A stretch of DNA of 64,000 bases from Curtobacterium sp. GC_Cur_3 (GCF_026544205.1 NZ_JALNUI010000003.1:116222-180221), one strand, 5' to 3'; positions 27,251 to 36,847 are shown, counted from the first letter of the stretch. Notes: generated from the letters alone by a model not told the origin. Translations and numbers: made by a program.

Positions 27251-28441
27251 TCATCCTCCGATCGCGGACATGCCCCGCGCCGGGTGCACCATGCCGTCCT
27301 GGTCGTCGCCGTGGTCGCGCGGCTTCGCCCACATCGCGAGCCGCCAGGCGTCGAGCACCTCGGCGTCCGAGGCCCCGGCGCGCATCGGCCCGAGCAGGTC
27401 GGACTCCTCGTCGGAGAACAGGCAGCTGCGGACGTGGCCCTCGGCGGTCAGGCGCGTGCGGGTGCAGTCGGCGCAGAACGACTCGGTGACGCTGGCGATG
27501 ATCCCGACGATGCCGAGGTCCTGCCCGGTGGCCCGCGAGACCACCCGGAAGCGCTCGGCCGGTGCACCGTCGCGCGGGGCGGTGTCCGGCGTCAGGACGT
27601 ACTCGGCGCTGAGGAGCTCGCGGGTCTCGGCGGCGGTGACCATCGAGGTGCCGTCCCACGCGTGCCCGGGGTCGAGCGGCATCTGCTCGATGAAGCGGAG
27701 TTCGTGGCCGCGCTCCAGGCACCAGGCGAGCAGCTCCGGCGCCAGGTGGTCGTTCACGCCGCGGAGCAGCACCGCGTTGACCTTGACCCCGAGGCCGGCG
27801 TCCGCGGCGGCGGCGATGCCGTCGAGGACCCGGGCGAGGAACGGGCGCCGGGTCACCGTGGCGAAGACGTCCGGGTCGACGGTGTCGAGCGAGACGTTCA
27901 CCCGCTCGAGTCCGGCGGCACGCAGGTCGGCGGCGCGCGAGGCCAGCCCGATCGCGTTCGTCGTCAGCGAGAGCTCGACCCCGAGTGCGGCGCACCGGGC
28001 GATGACGTCGACGAGGTCGGCGCGGAGCAGCGGCTCGCCCCCGGTGAAGCGGACCTTCCGGACGCCGAGGTGGTCGGCCCCCAGGCGCACGAGCCGCTCG
28101 ATCTCGGCCGCGGTCATGAGCGCGTCGGTCGGGATGACGGGCAGCCCCTCGGCCGGCATGCAGTAGGTGCAGCGGAGGTTGCAGCGCTCGGTCAGCGAGA
28201 CACGGAGGTCCACCGCACGGCGGCCGAAGCGGTCGACGAGCCCGTCGTCGCCCAGCGGCCGCGGCGGGATCGAGGACTCGGCACGCACGCGGCGGAGCAG
28301 CCCGGACGCGGGCAGCACCGAGGACCCGGCCGCAGACCCGGGCGCCAGTGCGGCCCCGGCAGCAAGTGCAGCCCCAGCAGCCCCGGCCACCGGAGCCGCA
28401 GCGGGGAGGAGCCCGGTCGACGGGAGCGCGCGGGCGGTCAT
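27251..28441 (-). CDS. moaA: GTP 3',8-cyclase MoaA
   Basis: A 396-residue radical-SAM enzyme that starts molybdopterin synthesis from GTP. The N-terminal cluster motif is RCNLRCTYCMP; the C-terminal cluster cysteines appear in SFCADCTRTR and RSCLF. KVRFTGGEPLLR is the SAM-binding segment. It has an unusual alanine-rich N-terminal extension of about 45 residues before the usual start, so an internal start is possible. The ATG overlaps the stop of the upstream GT87 gene (ATGA), and moaD follows directly. Confidence 0.94.
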   Translation of the reverse strand: MTARALPSTGLLPAAAPVAGAAGAALAAGAALAPGSAAGSSVLPASGLLRRVRAESSIPPRPLGDDGLVDRFGRRAVDLRVSLTERCNLRCTYCMPAEGLPVIPTDALMTAAEIERLVRLGADHLGVRKVRFTGGEPLLRADLVDVIARCAALGVELSLTTNAIGLASRAADLRAAGLERVNVSLDTVDPDVFATVTRRPFLARVLDGIAAAADAGLGVKVNAVLLRGVNDHLAPELLAWCLERGHELRFIEQMPLDPGHAWDGTSMVTAAETRELLSAEYVLTPDTAPRDGAPAERFRVVSRATGQDLGIVGIIASVTESFCADCTRTRLTAEGHVRSCLFSDEESDLLGPMRAGASDAEVLDAWRLAMWAKPRDHGDDQDGMVHPARGMSAIGG

Positions 28442-29859
28442 GGCAGCGATGATACGTGCAGCCGCCGGTCCCGCCCGGGGACCAGCCGGTCCCGCCACCG
28501 CACCCAGTCCGACCGCTCGGTGCGGATCAGGGTGACGACGACGATGACGAGCACCGCACCGCCGAGCCACCAGCGGTAGGCGTCGACGTTCGGCCACTCC
28601 CCCCGCACGGCGATCGCGAGCGCCAGCGCGGACCACTCCCACCGGCCGGAGAGCGCCACGAACGGGATGAGCAGCAGGGCGTACCAGGGGTAGCGCGGGG
28701 TGACGGCGAGGAACGTCACGCCGATCATCAGCACCTCGCCGGACCACGGCCGGCTCGGGTCGGACAGCCGCCAGGCCAGCACAGCCGCCACGAGCACGGC
28801 CAGCCCGACGACGACGGTGCCCGCGTCGCCCGGGACGACCAACGACACGAGGGCGAACCGGGAGCCGTCCTCGTAGCCCTCCTCGGTCAGGTAGCCGGGC
28901 AGGTACCCGAGGACCTTCGTCCCCGTCGACGCGACGTAGGGCACGTAGAGCAGCCCGAACACCGCGATGCCGACCGGGATCGACCACCAGGCCCGCCACC
29001 GCCCGAGGAGTGCCGGGTACACGATCGCCGGGATGAGCTTCGTGCACGTGGCCGCGCCGAGCATGATCCCGCCCCAGATCGGCCGTCCGAACGCGACGAG
29101 CACGGCGCCACCGGTGGCGAGCGCGGCGCCGACGACGTCGACGTGGGAGTTCGTGACGGCCTCGGCGGCGACGAGCGGGGACCAGGCCCAGATCGCGGCC
29201 CACCACAGCGGGCGTCCAGTGCGGCGCAGCACCAGGAGCAGGCCGACGGTGATCCCGAGCGAGACGACGAGCCCGGCGAGCTGGAACGGCCAGTACTGCG
29301 CGGTGGCGGGCACGACCGACCGGACGAGCGCGAACCACATCTCGGCGAACGGCGGGTAGATCGTGGGCACGTCCACGCGGTTGATCGCGACGCAGTGCCC
29401 GTCGGCGCCGTCACCGAGCCCGTGCAGCCGCGGTTTCAGGTCCTCGCACGTCCCGTCGACCTTGTCCGGGAACAGCCAGTCGGGCCGCAGGTGGGCCAAC
29501 GCCTCGGACTGGGGGGTGTGCGCGTAGGGGGAGACACCGGCATGCTGCACGATGCCGTCCCACGAGTACCGCGCCGAGTCGGTGCTCGTGTTCGGTGGCC
29601 CGGCCATCGCGGCGATCCCCACCACGAGGGCCCCCGCGAGGACGATGATGGTGACCAGGCGGGCCGGGACGAACCGCAGTGCGATGACCGCGATGACGAA
29701 GACCGTCCAAGCGATCAGGGTCCACGCAACGAATGACGTTCGATGACCGGACCGGAGGAACCCCAGATGCGTGACGCCGAAGGCGATGACGCCCGCCAGG
29801 GCCAGCACGCCGACGACGGCGAGCACGGTCGAGAGCAGATGGCCGTGACGAAGTCGCAT
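28438..29859 (-). CDS. GT87-type polyprenyl-phosphate mannosyltransferase-like membrane protein
   Basis: A 473-residue protein with about ten helices. The first outside loop carries YSWDGIVQHAG with the acidic residue, and IYPPFAEMWFALV and CTKLIPAIVYPALLG match the GT87 (DUF2029) pattern of actinobacterial alpha-mannosyltransferases that use polyprenyl-phosphomannose. It would elongate lipoglycans or wall mannans on the outer face. Its translational coupling to moaA is odd because no functional link is known. The ATG at 29859 is adjacent to the divergent cytochrome b fusion gene. Confidence 0.8.
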   Translation of the reverse strand: MRLRHGHLLSTVLAVVGVLALAGVIAFGVTHLGFLRSGHRTSFVAWTLIAWTVFVIAVIALRFVPARLVTIIVLAGALVVGIAAMAGPPNTSTDSARYSWDGIVQHAGVSPYAHTPQSEALAHLRPDWLFPDKVDGTCEDLKPRLHGLGDGADGHCVAINRVDVPTIYPPFAEMWFALVRSVVPATAQYWPFQLAGLVVSLGITVGLLLVLRRTGRPLWWAAIWAWSPLVAAEAVTNSHVDVVGAALATGGAVLVAFGRPIWGGIMLGAATCTKLIPAIVYPALLGRWRAWWSIPVGIAVFGLLYVPYVASTGTKVLGYLPGYLTEEGYEDGSRFALVSLVVPGDAGTVVVGLAVLVAAVLAWRLSDPSRPWSGEVLMIGVTFLAVTPRYPWYALLLIPFVALSGRWEWSALALAIAVRGEWPNVDAYRWWLGGAVLVIVVVTLIRTERSDWVRWRDRLVPGRDRRLHVSSLP

Positions 29860-29877
29860 GATCCGTCGAGGCTACCG

Positions 29878-31347
29878 ATGCTCCGCCGTCTGCTGGGCGA
29901 CAGCCGCGCGGTGCTGGCGTCCCCGAACCGGAACGCCCGCTCAGCGGTGGTCTTCGGGCGCCTGCTCGGCATCGCGTTCGTGATCTGCTTCGGCACCGGG
30001 CTGTTCAGCCACTTCCTGCAGGACCCCCTGCCGTGGATGCGGTTCCCGACCCGGCCGACGCAGCTCTACCAGTTCACGCAGGGCCTGCACATCACGGCGG
30101 GCATCGCGATCATCCCGCTCCTGTTCGCCAAGCTCAACACCGTCATGCCCGCGCTGCTGCAGGACCCGCCCGTACGCGGCCCGCTGCACCTGCTGGAGCG
30201 GCTCTCCATCGCGGTCTTCGTGTCGGCGGCGATCGTGCAGGTCGGCACCGGCCTGGTGAACACGTACCAGTGGTACCCGTGGCCGTTCCCGTTCCGCCAG
30301 GTGCACTACGCACTGTCCTACGTGCTCATCGGCTCGCTCGTCATCCACATCGCCACGAAGCTGCCGATCATCGTGCGGTACTGGCGGGCGAAGGACTCCT
30401 ACGACGCCGAGGGTCGCTTCGTCCGTGACGACACAGTGGGCAGCGAGCTGCCTCCGTACGGCCTGGCGCACCCCGCTCAGCGGGATCGCGCCAGCGATCC
30501 GCGGGGTGCGCCGAGCGAGCCTGCGAGCGAGGGTCCCGCGTCCGCCCCGTACCCCCGGGGCGTCGTGGGTCGCGTCCTGCGCTGGGTCGACGGCGCCCCC
30601 GCTGCCAGCACGACCGGCGGGGCGGAGCCGTCCCGAGCCTCCCGTCCGGACGACGAGTCTCGGCCCGGCGGACCGGATGCGGCCGGACCCACGCAGGATC
30701 CGTCCGCGGAGCCGAGTCTCGGCGCGACCGCGACCGGAGGCTCGCGTGAGCGCGTCGCACGACGTGGGTTCTTCGCCGGCGTCGCGGCGGCCACCGCCGG
30801 GGTCGTCGTGCTGACCGTGGGCCAGTCCTCGCGGCTCGGCGAGCCGTTCAACGTCTTCGCACCACGGCAGCGTGGACGCGGTCCGGCCGGTCTGCCGGTG
30901 AACCGCACCGCGCGTGCCGCCGGGGTGCTGGCGACCGCGACCGCCGCTGACTGGACCCTCACCGTCGTCGGGCCGCGCCTGACGCGGACGTTCTCGCGTG
31001 CGGAGCTCGTCGCGCTCGGCATGACCGAGGTGGCGCTGCCGATCTCGTGCGTCGAGGGCTGGAGCCAGATGGCCAGGTGGAAGGGCATCAGGATGCGGGA
31101 CCTGCTCGCGGCCGTGCAGGCGGAGCCGTCCTCGGACGTCCGCGTGACGAGCCTGGAACGCCACGGCGGCTACCGGATCATGGACATGGGGCCGGAGTAC
31201 GCAGCGGACCCGACCACGCTCGTCGCGCTCGAGCTGAACGGTGCGACGCTCGACCTCGACCACGGGTTCCCGGCGCGGATCATCGCTCCCGGACGGCCCG
31301 GCGTGCTGCAGACCAAGTGGATCGAGCGGATCGAGGTGCGCTCGTGA
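29878..31347 (+). CDS. Membrane cytochrome b fused to sulfite-oxidase-like molybdopterin domain
   Basis: A 489-residue fusion. Residues 20–165 contain four helices, each with a histidine (GLFSHF, GLHITAG, VHYALSY, VIHIATK), a b-heme layout. Residues about 185–290 are a low-complexity linker. A Tat-like RRGFF and hydrophobic stretch follow, then an oxidoreductase molybdopterin-binding domain whose Mo ligand Cys 391 is in PISCVEGWS. It probably passes electrons between an external Mo site and the membrane. I chose the ATG at 29878 (GAGG 8 nt upstream); ATG 29839 is possible. The linker contains repeat families A and C (30634–30724). Confidence 0.82.
   Translation: MLRRLLGDSRAVLASPNRNARSAVVFGRLLGIAFVICFGTGLFSHFLQDPLPWMRFPTRPTQLYQFTQGLHITAGIAIIPLLFAKLNTVMPALLQDPPVRGPLHLLERLSIAVFVSAAIVQVGTGLVNTYQWYPWPFPFRQVHYALSYVLIGSLVIHIATKLPIIVRYWRAKDSYDAEGRFVRDDTVGSELPPYGLAHPAQRDRASDPRGAPSEPASEGPASAPYPRGVVGRVLRWVDGAPAASTTGGAEPSRASRPDDESRPGGPDAAGPTQDPSAEPSLGATATGGSRERVARRGFFAGVAAATAGVVVLTVGQSSRLGEPFNVFAPRQRGRGPAGLPVNRTARAAGVLATATAADWTLTVVGPRLTRTFSRAELVALGMTEVALPISCVEGWSQMARWKGIRMRDLLAAVQAEPSSDVRVTSLERHGGYRIMDMGPEYAADPTTLVALELNGATLDLDHGFPARIIAPGRPGVLQTKWIERIEVRS
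30634..30724. repeat. Half A element plus family C element (C2) inside a coding linker
   Basis: An A-type right arm (GAGCCTCCCGTCCGG, 30635–30649) is followed by a C element with CGAG cores at 30654 and 30713, again 59 bp apart. The inner sequence resembles C1 and C3. It codes for residues about 252–283 of the cytochrome b–molybdopterin fusion without a stop. Confidence 0.85.
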
Positions 31348-31799
31348 GGGCCGCGCGGATCGTGCTCGTCGTCCTCGGCGTGCTGGTGCTGGCGTTCGGC
31401 GCGTACGTCCTCGTGACGACCGTCAAGCCGAACCGGATCGGCGGACTCGCGGTCTGGCTGATCGCCGCCGTCATCCTGCACGACGCGATCCTGTCGCCGT
31501 TCGTGGTGCTCGTCGGCCTCGGGCTGCGACGGGCCGGTCGGGCGCTGCGCGTCTGGGTGCTCGTCGTCGTGCAGACCGCCGTCGTGCTCGGCAGCGTCCT
31601 CGCCCTGGTGGTCGTGCCGGAGATCGCGGCGAAGGCCCACGGGGCGAAGAACCCCACCGTCGTGCCCTTCGACTACACGGGCCGACTGCTGCTGGTCGAG
31701 GGCGTGCTGCTCGTCGTCGTGGTGGCAGCGCTCGTGGTCGGGTACGTGACATCACGGAGATCCGCCGGAACAGTGGTTGAAACGACAACCATTTCGTAG
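31344..31799 (+). CDS. Small integral membrane protein, unrecognised
   Basis: A 151-residue protein with four hydrophobic helices (about 4–25, 33–57, 68–90, 115–137). Its GTG overlaps the stop of the cytochrome b–molybdopterin fusion (GTGA), so it is co-translated and may help assemble or anchor that enzyme; this is inference from position only. Its stop codon TAG is the start of the TAGGAT box of the following marR gene. Confidence 0.7.
   Translation: MRAARIVLVVLGVLVLAFGAYVLVTTVKPNRIGGLAVWLIAAVILHDAILSPFVVLVGLGLRRAGRALRVWVLVVVQTAVVLGSVLALVVVPEIAAKAHGAKNPTVVPFDYTGRLLLVEGVLLVVVVAALVVGYVTSRRSAGTVVETTTIS
31774..31791. promoter_or_regulatory. Inverted repeat at the marR promoter, candidate operator
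   Basis: TGGTTG (31774–31779) and CAACCA (31786–31791) flank AAACGA. The repeat ends 5 bp before the TAGGAT -10 box (31797–31802), a position where a bound MarR dimer would block polymerase. The arms are short. Confidence 0.5.
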
Positions 31800-31808
31800 G
31801 ATGGGCTC

Positions 31809-32345
31809 ATGACCGACGAGACGCCCTGGCTGACGCGCGAGCAGCTGCGTGCCTGGATGAAGCTCGTCGCCGTCATGGAGCTCCTGCCGGCGGCGCTCGA
31901 CCAACAGCTCCAGCGGGACGCCGACCTGACGCACTTCGACTACATGGTCATCGCGATGCTCTCGGAGACCGACACCCGCACGCTCCGGATGTCGGCGCTC
32001 GCCTCGGCCACGAACGCCTCGCTGCCGCGGCTGTCCCACGTGGTGTCCCGCCTCGAGAAGCGCGGGCTGGTGTCGCGGTGCCCGTCCGAGGACGACCGCC
32101 GGGCCACCGACGTCCGCCTGACCGACGCGGGGTACGCCACCATCGTCGAGGCCGCCCCCGACCACGTCCGCACGGCACGTCGGTTCGTCATCGACGCGCT
32201 GTCCGAGGAGCAGGTCGTGCAGCTCGACGGCATCGCGAAGTCCCTGTTGACCACGCTCGACCCCGAGGGGCGGTTCGCCGCGCTGACGTACCCGCGCGAC
32301 GAGGACGACACCGCGTTGTGCGAGGCGCGGCTCACCGGGCAATAG
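31809..32345 (+). CDS. MarR-family regulator
   Basis: A 178-residue winged-helix regulator. The wHTH spans residues about 52–100: LRMSALASATNASLPRLSHVVSRLEKRGLV, followed by the wing DDRRATDVRLTDAG. The N- and C-terminal helices make the dimer interface. TAGGAT (31797–31802) lies 6 nt before the ATG, so it is leaderless, and an inverted repeat next to that box suggests autoregulation. No divergent target is adjacent; the target could be distant. Confidence 0.9.
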   Translation: MTDETPWLTREQLRAWMKLVAVMELLPAALDQQLQRDADLTHFDYMVIAMLSETDTRTLRMSALASATNASLPRLSHVVSRLEKRGLVSRCPSEDDRRATDVRLTDAGYATIVEAAPDHVRTARRFVIDALSEEQVVQLDGIAKSLLTTLDPEGRFAALTYPRDEDDTALCEARLTGQ

Positions 32346-32355
32346 GCTCGGCGGC

Positions 32356-33321
32356 ATGAGCCAGCCCGAGGTCGAGTCCGACACGTACAGCTACCTCGGA
32401 CCGGCCGGCACGTTCACCGAGGCGGCCCTGAAGCTCGTCGACGCCGCGGCCGGCAAGCCCTGGCGCAGCGTGAACAACGTCGGGGAGGCCCTCGACGACG
32501 TGATGTCGGGCCGCTCGGTCGGTGCCGTCATCGCGATCGAGAACAGCGTCGACGGCGGCGTCAGCGCCACGCAGGACGCCCTCGCCCGGATCCCCGGCGT
32601 GCGCATCGTGGGGGAGTACCTGGTCCCCGTGGACTTCGTGCTCGTCGCCCGGCACGGCACCGCGCTCGCCGACGTGCGCACGGTGAACGCCCATCCCGTC
32701 GCCTACGCCCAGACGCACCGCTGGCTCGAGGCCAACGTGCCCGGGCACGGCCACATCCCGGCGTCCTCGAACGTCGCCGCCGCCGTGGCGCTGCTCGACG
32801 CGGTGCCCACCGCCGACGCCGCCGTCGCCCCGCCCGGCATCACCGACCACCACGACCTGGCCGTGCTCGCGGAGTCGATCGGCGACAACAGCAGCGCGGT
32901 GACCCGGTTCGTCCTGGTGTCGAAGACCCTCTCGATCCCCGAGCGCACCGGCTCGGACAAGACGAGCGTCATCGTCGAGCTGCCCGCCGACCACCCCGGT
33001 GCCCTCGTCGACATGCTCGAGCAGTTCGCCACCAGGGGCATCAACATGGGGCTGCTGTCCTCGCGGCCCATCGGCGACGAGCTCGGTCGCTACCGGTTCG
33101 TCATCGACCTCGACGGCCACGTGCGCGACGAACGGGTCGCCGACGCCCTGCTCGGTCTGCGCCGGTTCAGCCCCCGCGTGACGTTCCTCGGGTCGTACCC
33201 GCGGGCCGACCAGCAGGAGACCGAGGTGTCCCTGCGCTACTCGGACGCCGCGTTCGTCGAGGCGCGCGAGTGGCTCCAGGCGATCCTGTCCGGCGAGCCC
33301 GACGCGCCCGACGCGGGCTGA
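32356..33321 (+). CDS. pheA: Prephenate dehydratase
   Basis: A 321-residue enzyme that converts prephenate to phenylpyruvate for phenylalanine synthesis. YLGPAGTFTEAAL starts the catalytic domain, VIAIENSVDGGV and SSAVTRFVLV (the TRF motif) complete it. The C-terminal ACT domain (about 205–285, starting SVIVELPADHPGAL) senses phenylalanine. TAGGCT at 32343–32348 lies 7 nt before the ATG and overlaps the end of marR. Confidence 0.96.
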   Translation: MSQPEVESDTYSYLGPAGTFTEAALKLVDAAAGKPWRSVNNVGEALDDVMSGRSVGAVIAIENSVDGGVSATQDALARIPGVRIVGEYLVPVDFVLVARHGTALADVRTVNAHPVAYAQTHRWLEANVPGHGHIPASSNVAAAVALLDAVPTADAAVAPPGITDHHDLAVLAESIGDNSSAVTRFVLVSKTLSIPERTGSDKTSVIVELPADHPGALVDMLEQFATRGINMGLLSSRPIGDELGRYRFVIDLDGHVRDERVADALLGLRRFSPRVTFLGSYPRADQQETEVSLRYSDAAFVEAREWLQAILSGEPDAPDAG

Positions 33322-33349
33322 GGGGCGCTGCCGCCGGCGAGCTCCGCCT

Positions 33350-33411
33350 GGTGCGAGGTTGACCACACCGTGCGCCGTCGCCGCGCTGCACGGTGTGGTC
33401 AACCTCGCACC
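33350..33411. repeat. Family B hairpin, copy B3 (longest)
   Basis: Perfect 24-bp arms (33350–33373 and 33388–33411) with a 14-nt loop. It lies in the convergent gap between pheA and the diacylglycerol kinase gene. No U-run follows on either strand. Confidence 0.92.
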
Positions 33412-33487
33412 ACACCCCGCACGCGCCGCCGCCGCACGAGCCGCGCGCCCCCGCACGCGCGCACGCACGAGCGGCCCCGCGCTGCCC

Positions 33488-34573
33488 TCAGCGGCGGTGC
33501 GCGCCCCGCGCCTGCCGCGTCGAGCGCGTCTGGTCCTCGGGTCCGGCGACCTTCACGCGCAGCCCACCGGCGTCGATCTGGGCGCGGAAGGCCACGACCT
33601 CGCCCACCGGGTCCCCGTCGATCTCGAACTCGTCCGGACGCTCGAGCCGCGCGGTGAACTCCTCGCCACGCAGGTAGCGCAGCGGGCGCTCCTCGCGGGC
33701 ACGCGTCGTGATGCGCTTGCCGATCGCCGTCTGGCCGAGGGCGGACCGGCGGAACGACCGCAGGATCGCGTTCTCCCACAGCATCCGTGCGGCGATCCGG
33801 ACCCAGCCGAAGAACCCGTGCGGGCGCATGACGACGATGTCGAACACGCCGTCGTCGATCTCGGCGTCGGGCAGCAGGGTCGCGCCGGCCTGCAGCGTGC
33901 CGCAGTTGCCGACGATGAGGGAGTGCGCGCGCACCGAGCGGTTGCCCTCGCCGTCCAGGCGGTACCGGAACTCGAACGCGTCGGCGTCCCGCAGCGAGCG
34001 GATCAACGAGTCGACGTAGGCGAGCCAGCCGACCTTCTTCTTCAGGTCGTCGTTCGTGTTCACGAGCATCCGGGCGTCGAGTCCGAGGCCGGCCATCACC
34101 AGGAAGCCGAACTCCTCGCGGGCGCCGTCCGGACGCTCGACCCGCACGGTGCCGAAGTCGATGGCGCGCTCCTCGCCGTGGAAGATCGTGTGCGCACTGG
34201 CCTGCAGGTCGTCGATCGGCGCGGGGATGTTGCGCGCGAGCAGGTTGCCCGTGCCGCTCGGCAGCAGGGCGAGGGCCGCGTCGGAGCCGTGCACGACCTC
34301 GGCCACGGCGCGCACGGTGCCGTCACCGCCGGCGGCAGCGATGACGTCGGCGCCGGCCTCGAGGGCCTCACGCGTCATCCCGCCGCCCGGGTCCTCCTCC
34401 GAGGTCTCGAACCACAGGGTCTCGTTCCAGCCCGCTTCGCGCTGGTGCTGCTCCACCGTCTGCTTCAGCTTCGGCAGGTCCACCTTGACCGGGTTGTAGA
34501 TGACTGCGGCGGTCTGCCGCTCTGGGGCGAGGGCGTCCGGACGCGTGGACGCGGTCTCCGAGGGCGATGACAT
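33488..34573 (-). CDS. Diacylglycerol kinase-family lipid kinase
   Basis: A 361-residue protein of the DAGK/YegS fold. The ATP loop is AAGGDGTVRAVAEVV and PSGTGNLLARN is the second conserved motif; AAVIYNPVKVD opens the domain. Such enzymes phosphorylate diacylglycerol or related lipids at the membrane. The ATG at 34573 has TACCGT 7 nt upstream on the minus strand. Its place between pheA and serS is common in actinobacteria. Confidence 0.9.
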   Translation of the reverse strand: MSSPSETASTRPDALAPERQTAAVIYNPVKVDLPKLKQTVEQHQREAGWNETLWFETSEEDPGGGMTREALEAGADVIAAAGGDGTVRAVAEVVHGSDAALALLPSGTGNLLARNIPAPIDDLQASAHTIFHGEERAIDFGTVRVERPDGAREEFGFLVMAGLGLDARMLVNTNDDLKKKVGWLAYVDSLIRSLRDADAFEFRYRLDGEGNRSVRAHSLIVGNCGTLQAGATLLPDAEIDDGVFDIVVMRPHGFFGWVRIAARMLWENAILRSFRRSALGQTAIGKRITTRAREERPLRYLRGEEFTARLERPDEFEIDGDPVGEVVAFRAQIDAGGLRVKVAGPEDQTRSTRQARGAHRR

Positions 34574-34635
34574 GCAACAGACGGTACCGGGCCGGGCCTG
34601 TGGAGCGCGCGCCGTCCCGCGGTCTGGACACGGGG

Positions 34636-34680
34636 CGGACGGGAGGCTCGTGGCGGGCCCCGCCACGAGCCTCCAGTCCG
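34636..34680. repeat. Family A palindrome, copy A3
   Basis: A nearly perfect 45-bp palindrome with core GGACGGGAGGCTCGTGGCGG. It lies in the divergent promoter region between the lipid kinase and serS, upstream of both genes, so it cannot act as a terminator for either. Confidence 0.9.
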
Positions 34681-34715
34681 TCTGCTGGTCACCGGGGCCT
34701 GGCTAGGATGGACCG

Positions 34716-35987
34716 GTGATCGACCCACAGCTGCTGCGCGACGAACCCGATGTCATCAAGGCCTCACAGGCTGCGCGCGGCGCCTCCGTCGACGTCGTCG
34801 ACGAGGCCGTCGCCGCGGACGCCGCCAGGCGGAGCGCGATCACCGCGTACGAGGCCCTGCGTGCCGAGCAGAACGCGTTCGGCAAGACCGTCGCGAAGGC
34901 CCCCAAGGACGAGAAGGCCGCGCTCGTGCAGCAGGCCCAGGCGCTCGCCGCCGGCGTGAAAGAGGCGCAGGCCACCGCGACCGCGGCCGAGGAGACCTTC
35001 AACCGGGTCGTCCGCGCGATCCCCAACGTCGTCCTGCCCGGTGTCCCCGCTGGCGGCGAGGACGACTTCGTCACGCTGCGCACCGTCGGCACCAAGCCGG
35101 AGTTCGCCTTCGAGCCGAAGGACCACGCCGACCTCGGTGAGGCCCTCGACATCATCGACATCGCCCGCGGCGTCAAGGTCTCCGGCTCGCGCTTCTACTT
35201 CCTCAAGGGCCTCGGCGCCCGGCTCGAGATCGCGCTCATGTCGCTCGGGCTCGACCGTGCGGTCCAGCACGGGTTCGTCCCGCTCATCACGCCGACGCTC
35301 GTGCGCCCCGAGACGATGGCCGGCACCGGCTTCCTCGGCGAGCACGCGGCCGAGGTCTACCGGCTCGAAGCCGATGACCTCTACCTGACCGGCACGAGCG
35401 AGGTGGCCCTGGCCGGGTACCACGCCGACGAGATCCTGGCGTTCCCGGAGGGCGACGACCAGGCGCTCCGCTACGCCGGTTGGTCGACCTGCTACCGGCG
35501 CGAAGCCGGGTCGGCGGGCCGCGACAACCGCGGGATCCTCCGCGTGCACCAGTTCAACAAGCTCGAGATGTTCTCCTACGTGCACCCGGACCAGGCCGAC
35601 GCCGAGCACGCGAAGCTCATGGCGTACCAGGAGTCGATGCTGCAGGACCTCGGGCTGCACTACCGCGTGATCGAGACCGCTGCCGGCGACCTCGGCACGA
35701 GTGCGGCGCGCAAGTACGACCTCGAGGCCTGGGTCCCCACGCAGGGCACCTTCCGCGAGCTCACCTCGACGTCGAACTGCACCACGTTCCAGGCTCGCCG
35801 CCTCGACATCCGCTACCGCACCGAGAGCGGCAAGACGGCCCCGGTCGCCACCCTGAACGGCACGCTCGCCACCACGCGCTGGCTCGTCGCGATCCTCGAG
35901 ACCCACCAGCAGGCGGACGGCACGGTCGTCGTGCCGGAGGTCCTCCGTCCGTACCTCGGCGGCGTCGAGGTGATCGAACCCCGATGA
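34716..35987 (+). CDS. serS: Seryl-tRNA synthetase
   Basis: A 423-residue class II synthetase. Residues 27–105 form the N-terminal coiled coil that holds the tRNA-Ser long arm. Motif 2 is [14 protein letters not shown] and motif 3 includes [29 protein letters not shown] carries serine contacts. The GTG at 34716 follows TAGGAT (34704–34709) by 6 nt. The stop overlaps the HAD gene (ATGA). Confidence 0.97.
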   Translation: MIDPQLLRDEPDVIKASQAARGASVDVVDEAVAADAARRSAITAYEALRAEQNAFGKTVAKAPKDEKAALVQQAQALAAGVKEAQATATAAEETFNRVVRAIPNVVLPGVPAGGEDDFVTLRTVGTKPEFAFEPKDHADLGEALDIIDIARGVKVSGSRFYFLKGLGARLEIALMSLGLDRAVQHGFVPLITPTLVRPETMAGTGFLGEHAAEVYRLEADDLYLTGTSEVALAGYHADEILAFPEGDDQALRYAGWSTCYRREAGSAGRDNRGILRVHQFNKLEMFSYVHPDQADAEHAKLMAYQESMLQDLGLHYRVIETAAGDLGTSAARKYDLEAWVPTQGTFRELTSTSNCTTFQARRLDIRYRTESGKTAPVATLNGTLATTRWLVAILETHQQADGTVVVPEVLRPYLGGVEVIEPR

Positions 35988-36847
35988 CCAGCACACCCGG
36001 ATCGGCGTCGTCCCACGGGTCGGCTGCAGCGACGCGCGTCAAGCGCTGGCTCGTCGCCCTCGACATCGACGGCACCGTGATGCGCGAGGACGGCGTCGTC
36101 ACCCAGGCCACCGTCGACGCGATCCAGGCCGCAGCGGCCGCCGGGCACGAGGTCATGCTCTCCACCGGCCGCAGCGAGGGCATGACCGTGCCCGTGCTCG
36201 AGAAGATCGGCATCCGGCCGGAGTACCTGGTCTGTGCCAACGGCGCCGTCACGCTCCGTCGGTCCACCGCCGCGGGTGCGATCGACGGCTACGTCCGCGT
36301 CCACGTCGAGACCTTCGACCCGACCGACGTCCTGCAGACCATCCGCGGAGCCCTGGCGAACGGCGCGTACGGCGTCGAGTCGCCCGACGGCCGCTACCTG
36401 CTCTCCGGGGAGTTCCCCGACGACGCGATGACCAAGCACGGGTCGCACGTGCCGTTCGAGCAGCTGCTCGGCGTGCAGGCCACCCGGGTCGTGGTGATCT
36501 CGCCCGAGCACGGGCTCGAGGAGTTCCTGCAGATCGTCGACCGCATGGGCCTGCACAAGGTCTCGTACAACGTCGGCTGGACCGCGTGGCTCGACATCGC
36601 TCCCGAGGGCGTGACGAAGGCCACCGCGATGGAACGCGTCCGCGAGTGGTTCGACATCCCGCGCTCCCGGGTCTTCGCCGCCGGTGACGGCCGCAACGAC
36701 ATCGACATGCTGCGGTGGGCGTCCACGTCCGGCCGCGGCGTCGCGATGGGGCAGGCCCCGTCCGACGTGGTCGAGGCCGCGAGCGAGGTCACCGGGGGCG
36801 TCACGGACGACGGCCTGGCGGCTGCGCTCGACACGCTGCCGCGGTAG
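35984..36847 (+). CDS. HAD-superfamily hydrolase (Cof-type)
   Basis: A 287-residue phosphatase. The nucleophile motif is LDIDGTVM (about 24–31), followed by [16 protein letters not shown] and the C-terminal [10 protein letters not shown], whose aspartates bind magnesium. The large C2-type cap between them defines the Cof group that dephosphorylates sugar phosphates or flavin precursors. It is translationally coupled to serS, an association seen in many actinobacteria. Confidence 0.9.
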   Translation: MTSTPGSASSHGSAAATRVKRWLVALDIDGTVMREDGVVTQATVDAIQAAAAAGHEVMLSTGRSEGMTVPVLEKIGIRPEYLVCANGAVTLRRSTAAGAIDGYVRVHVETFDPTDVLQTIRGALANGAYGVESPDGRYLLSGEFPDDAMTKHGSHVPFEQLLGVQATRVVVISPEHGLEEFLQIVDRMGLHKVSYNVGWTAWLDIAPEGVTKATAMERVREWFDIPRSRVFAAGDGRNDIDMLRWASTSGRGVAMGQAPSDVVEAASEVTGGVTDDGLAAALDTLPR

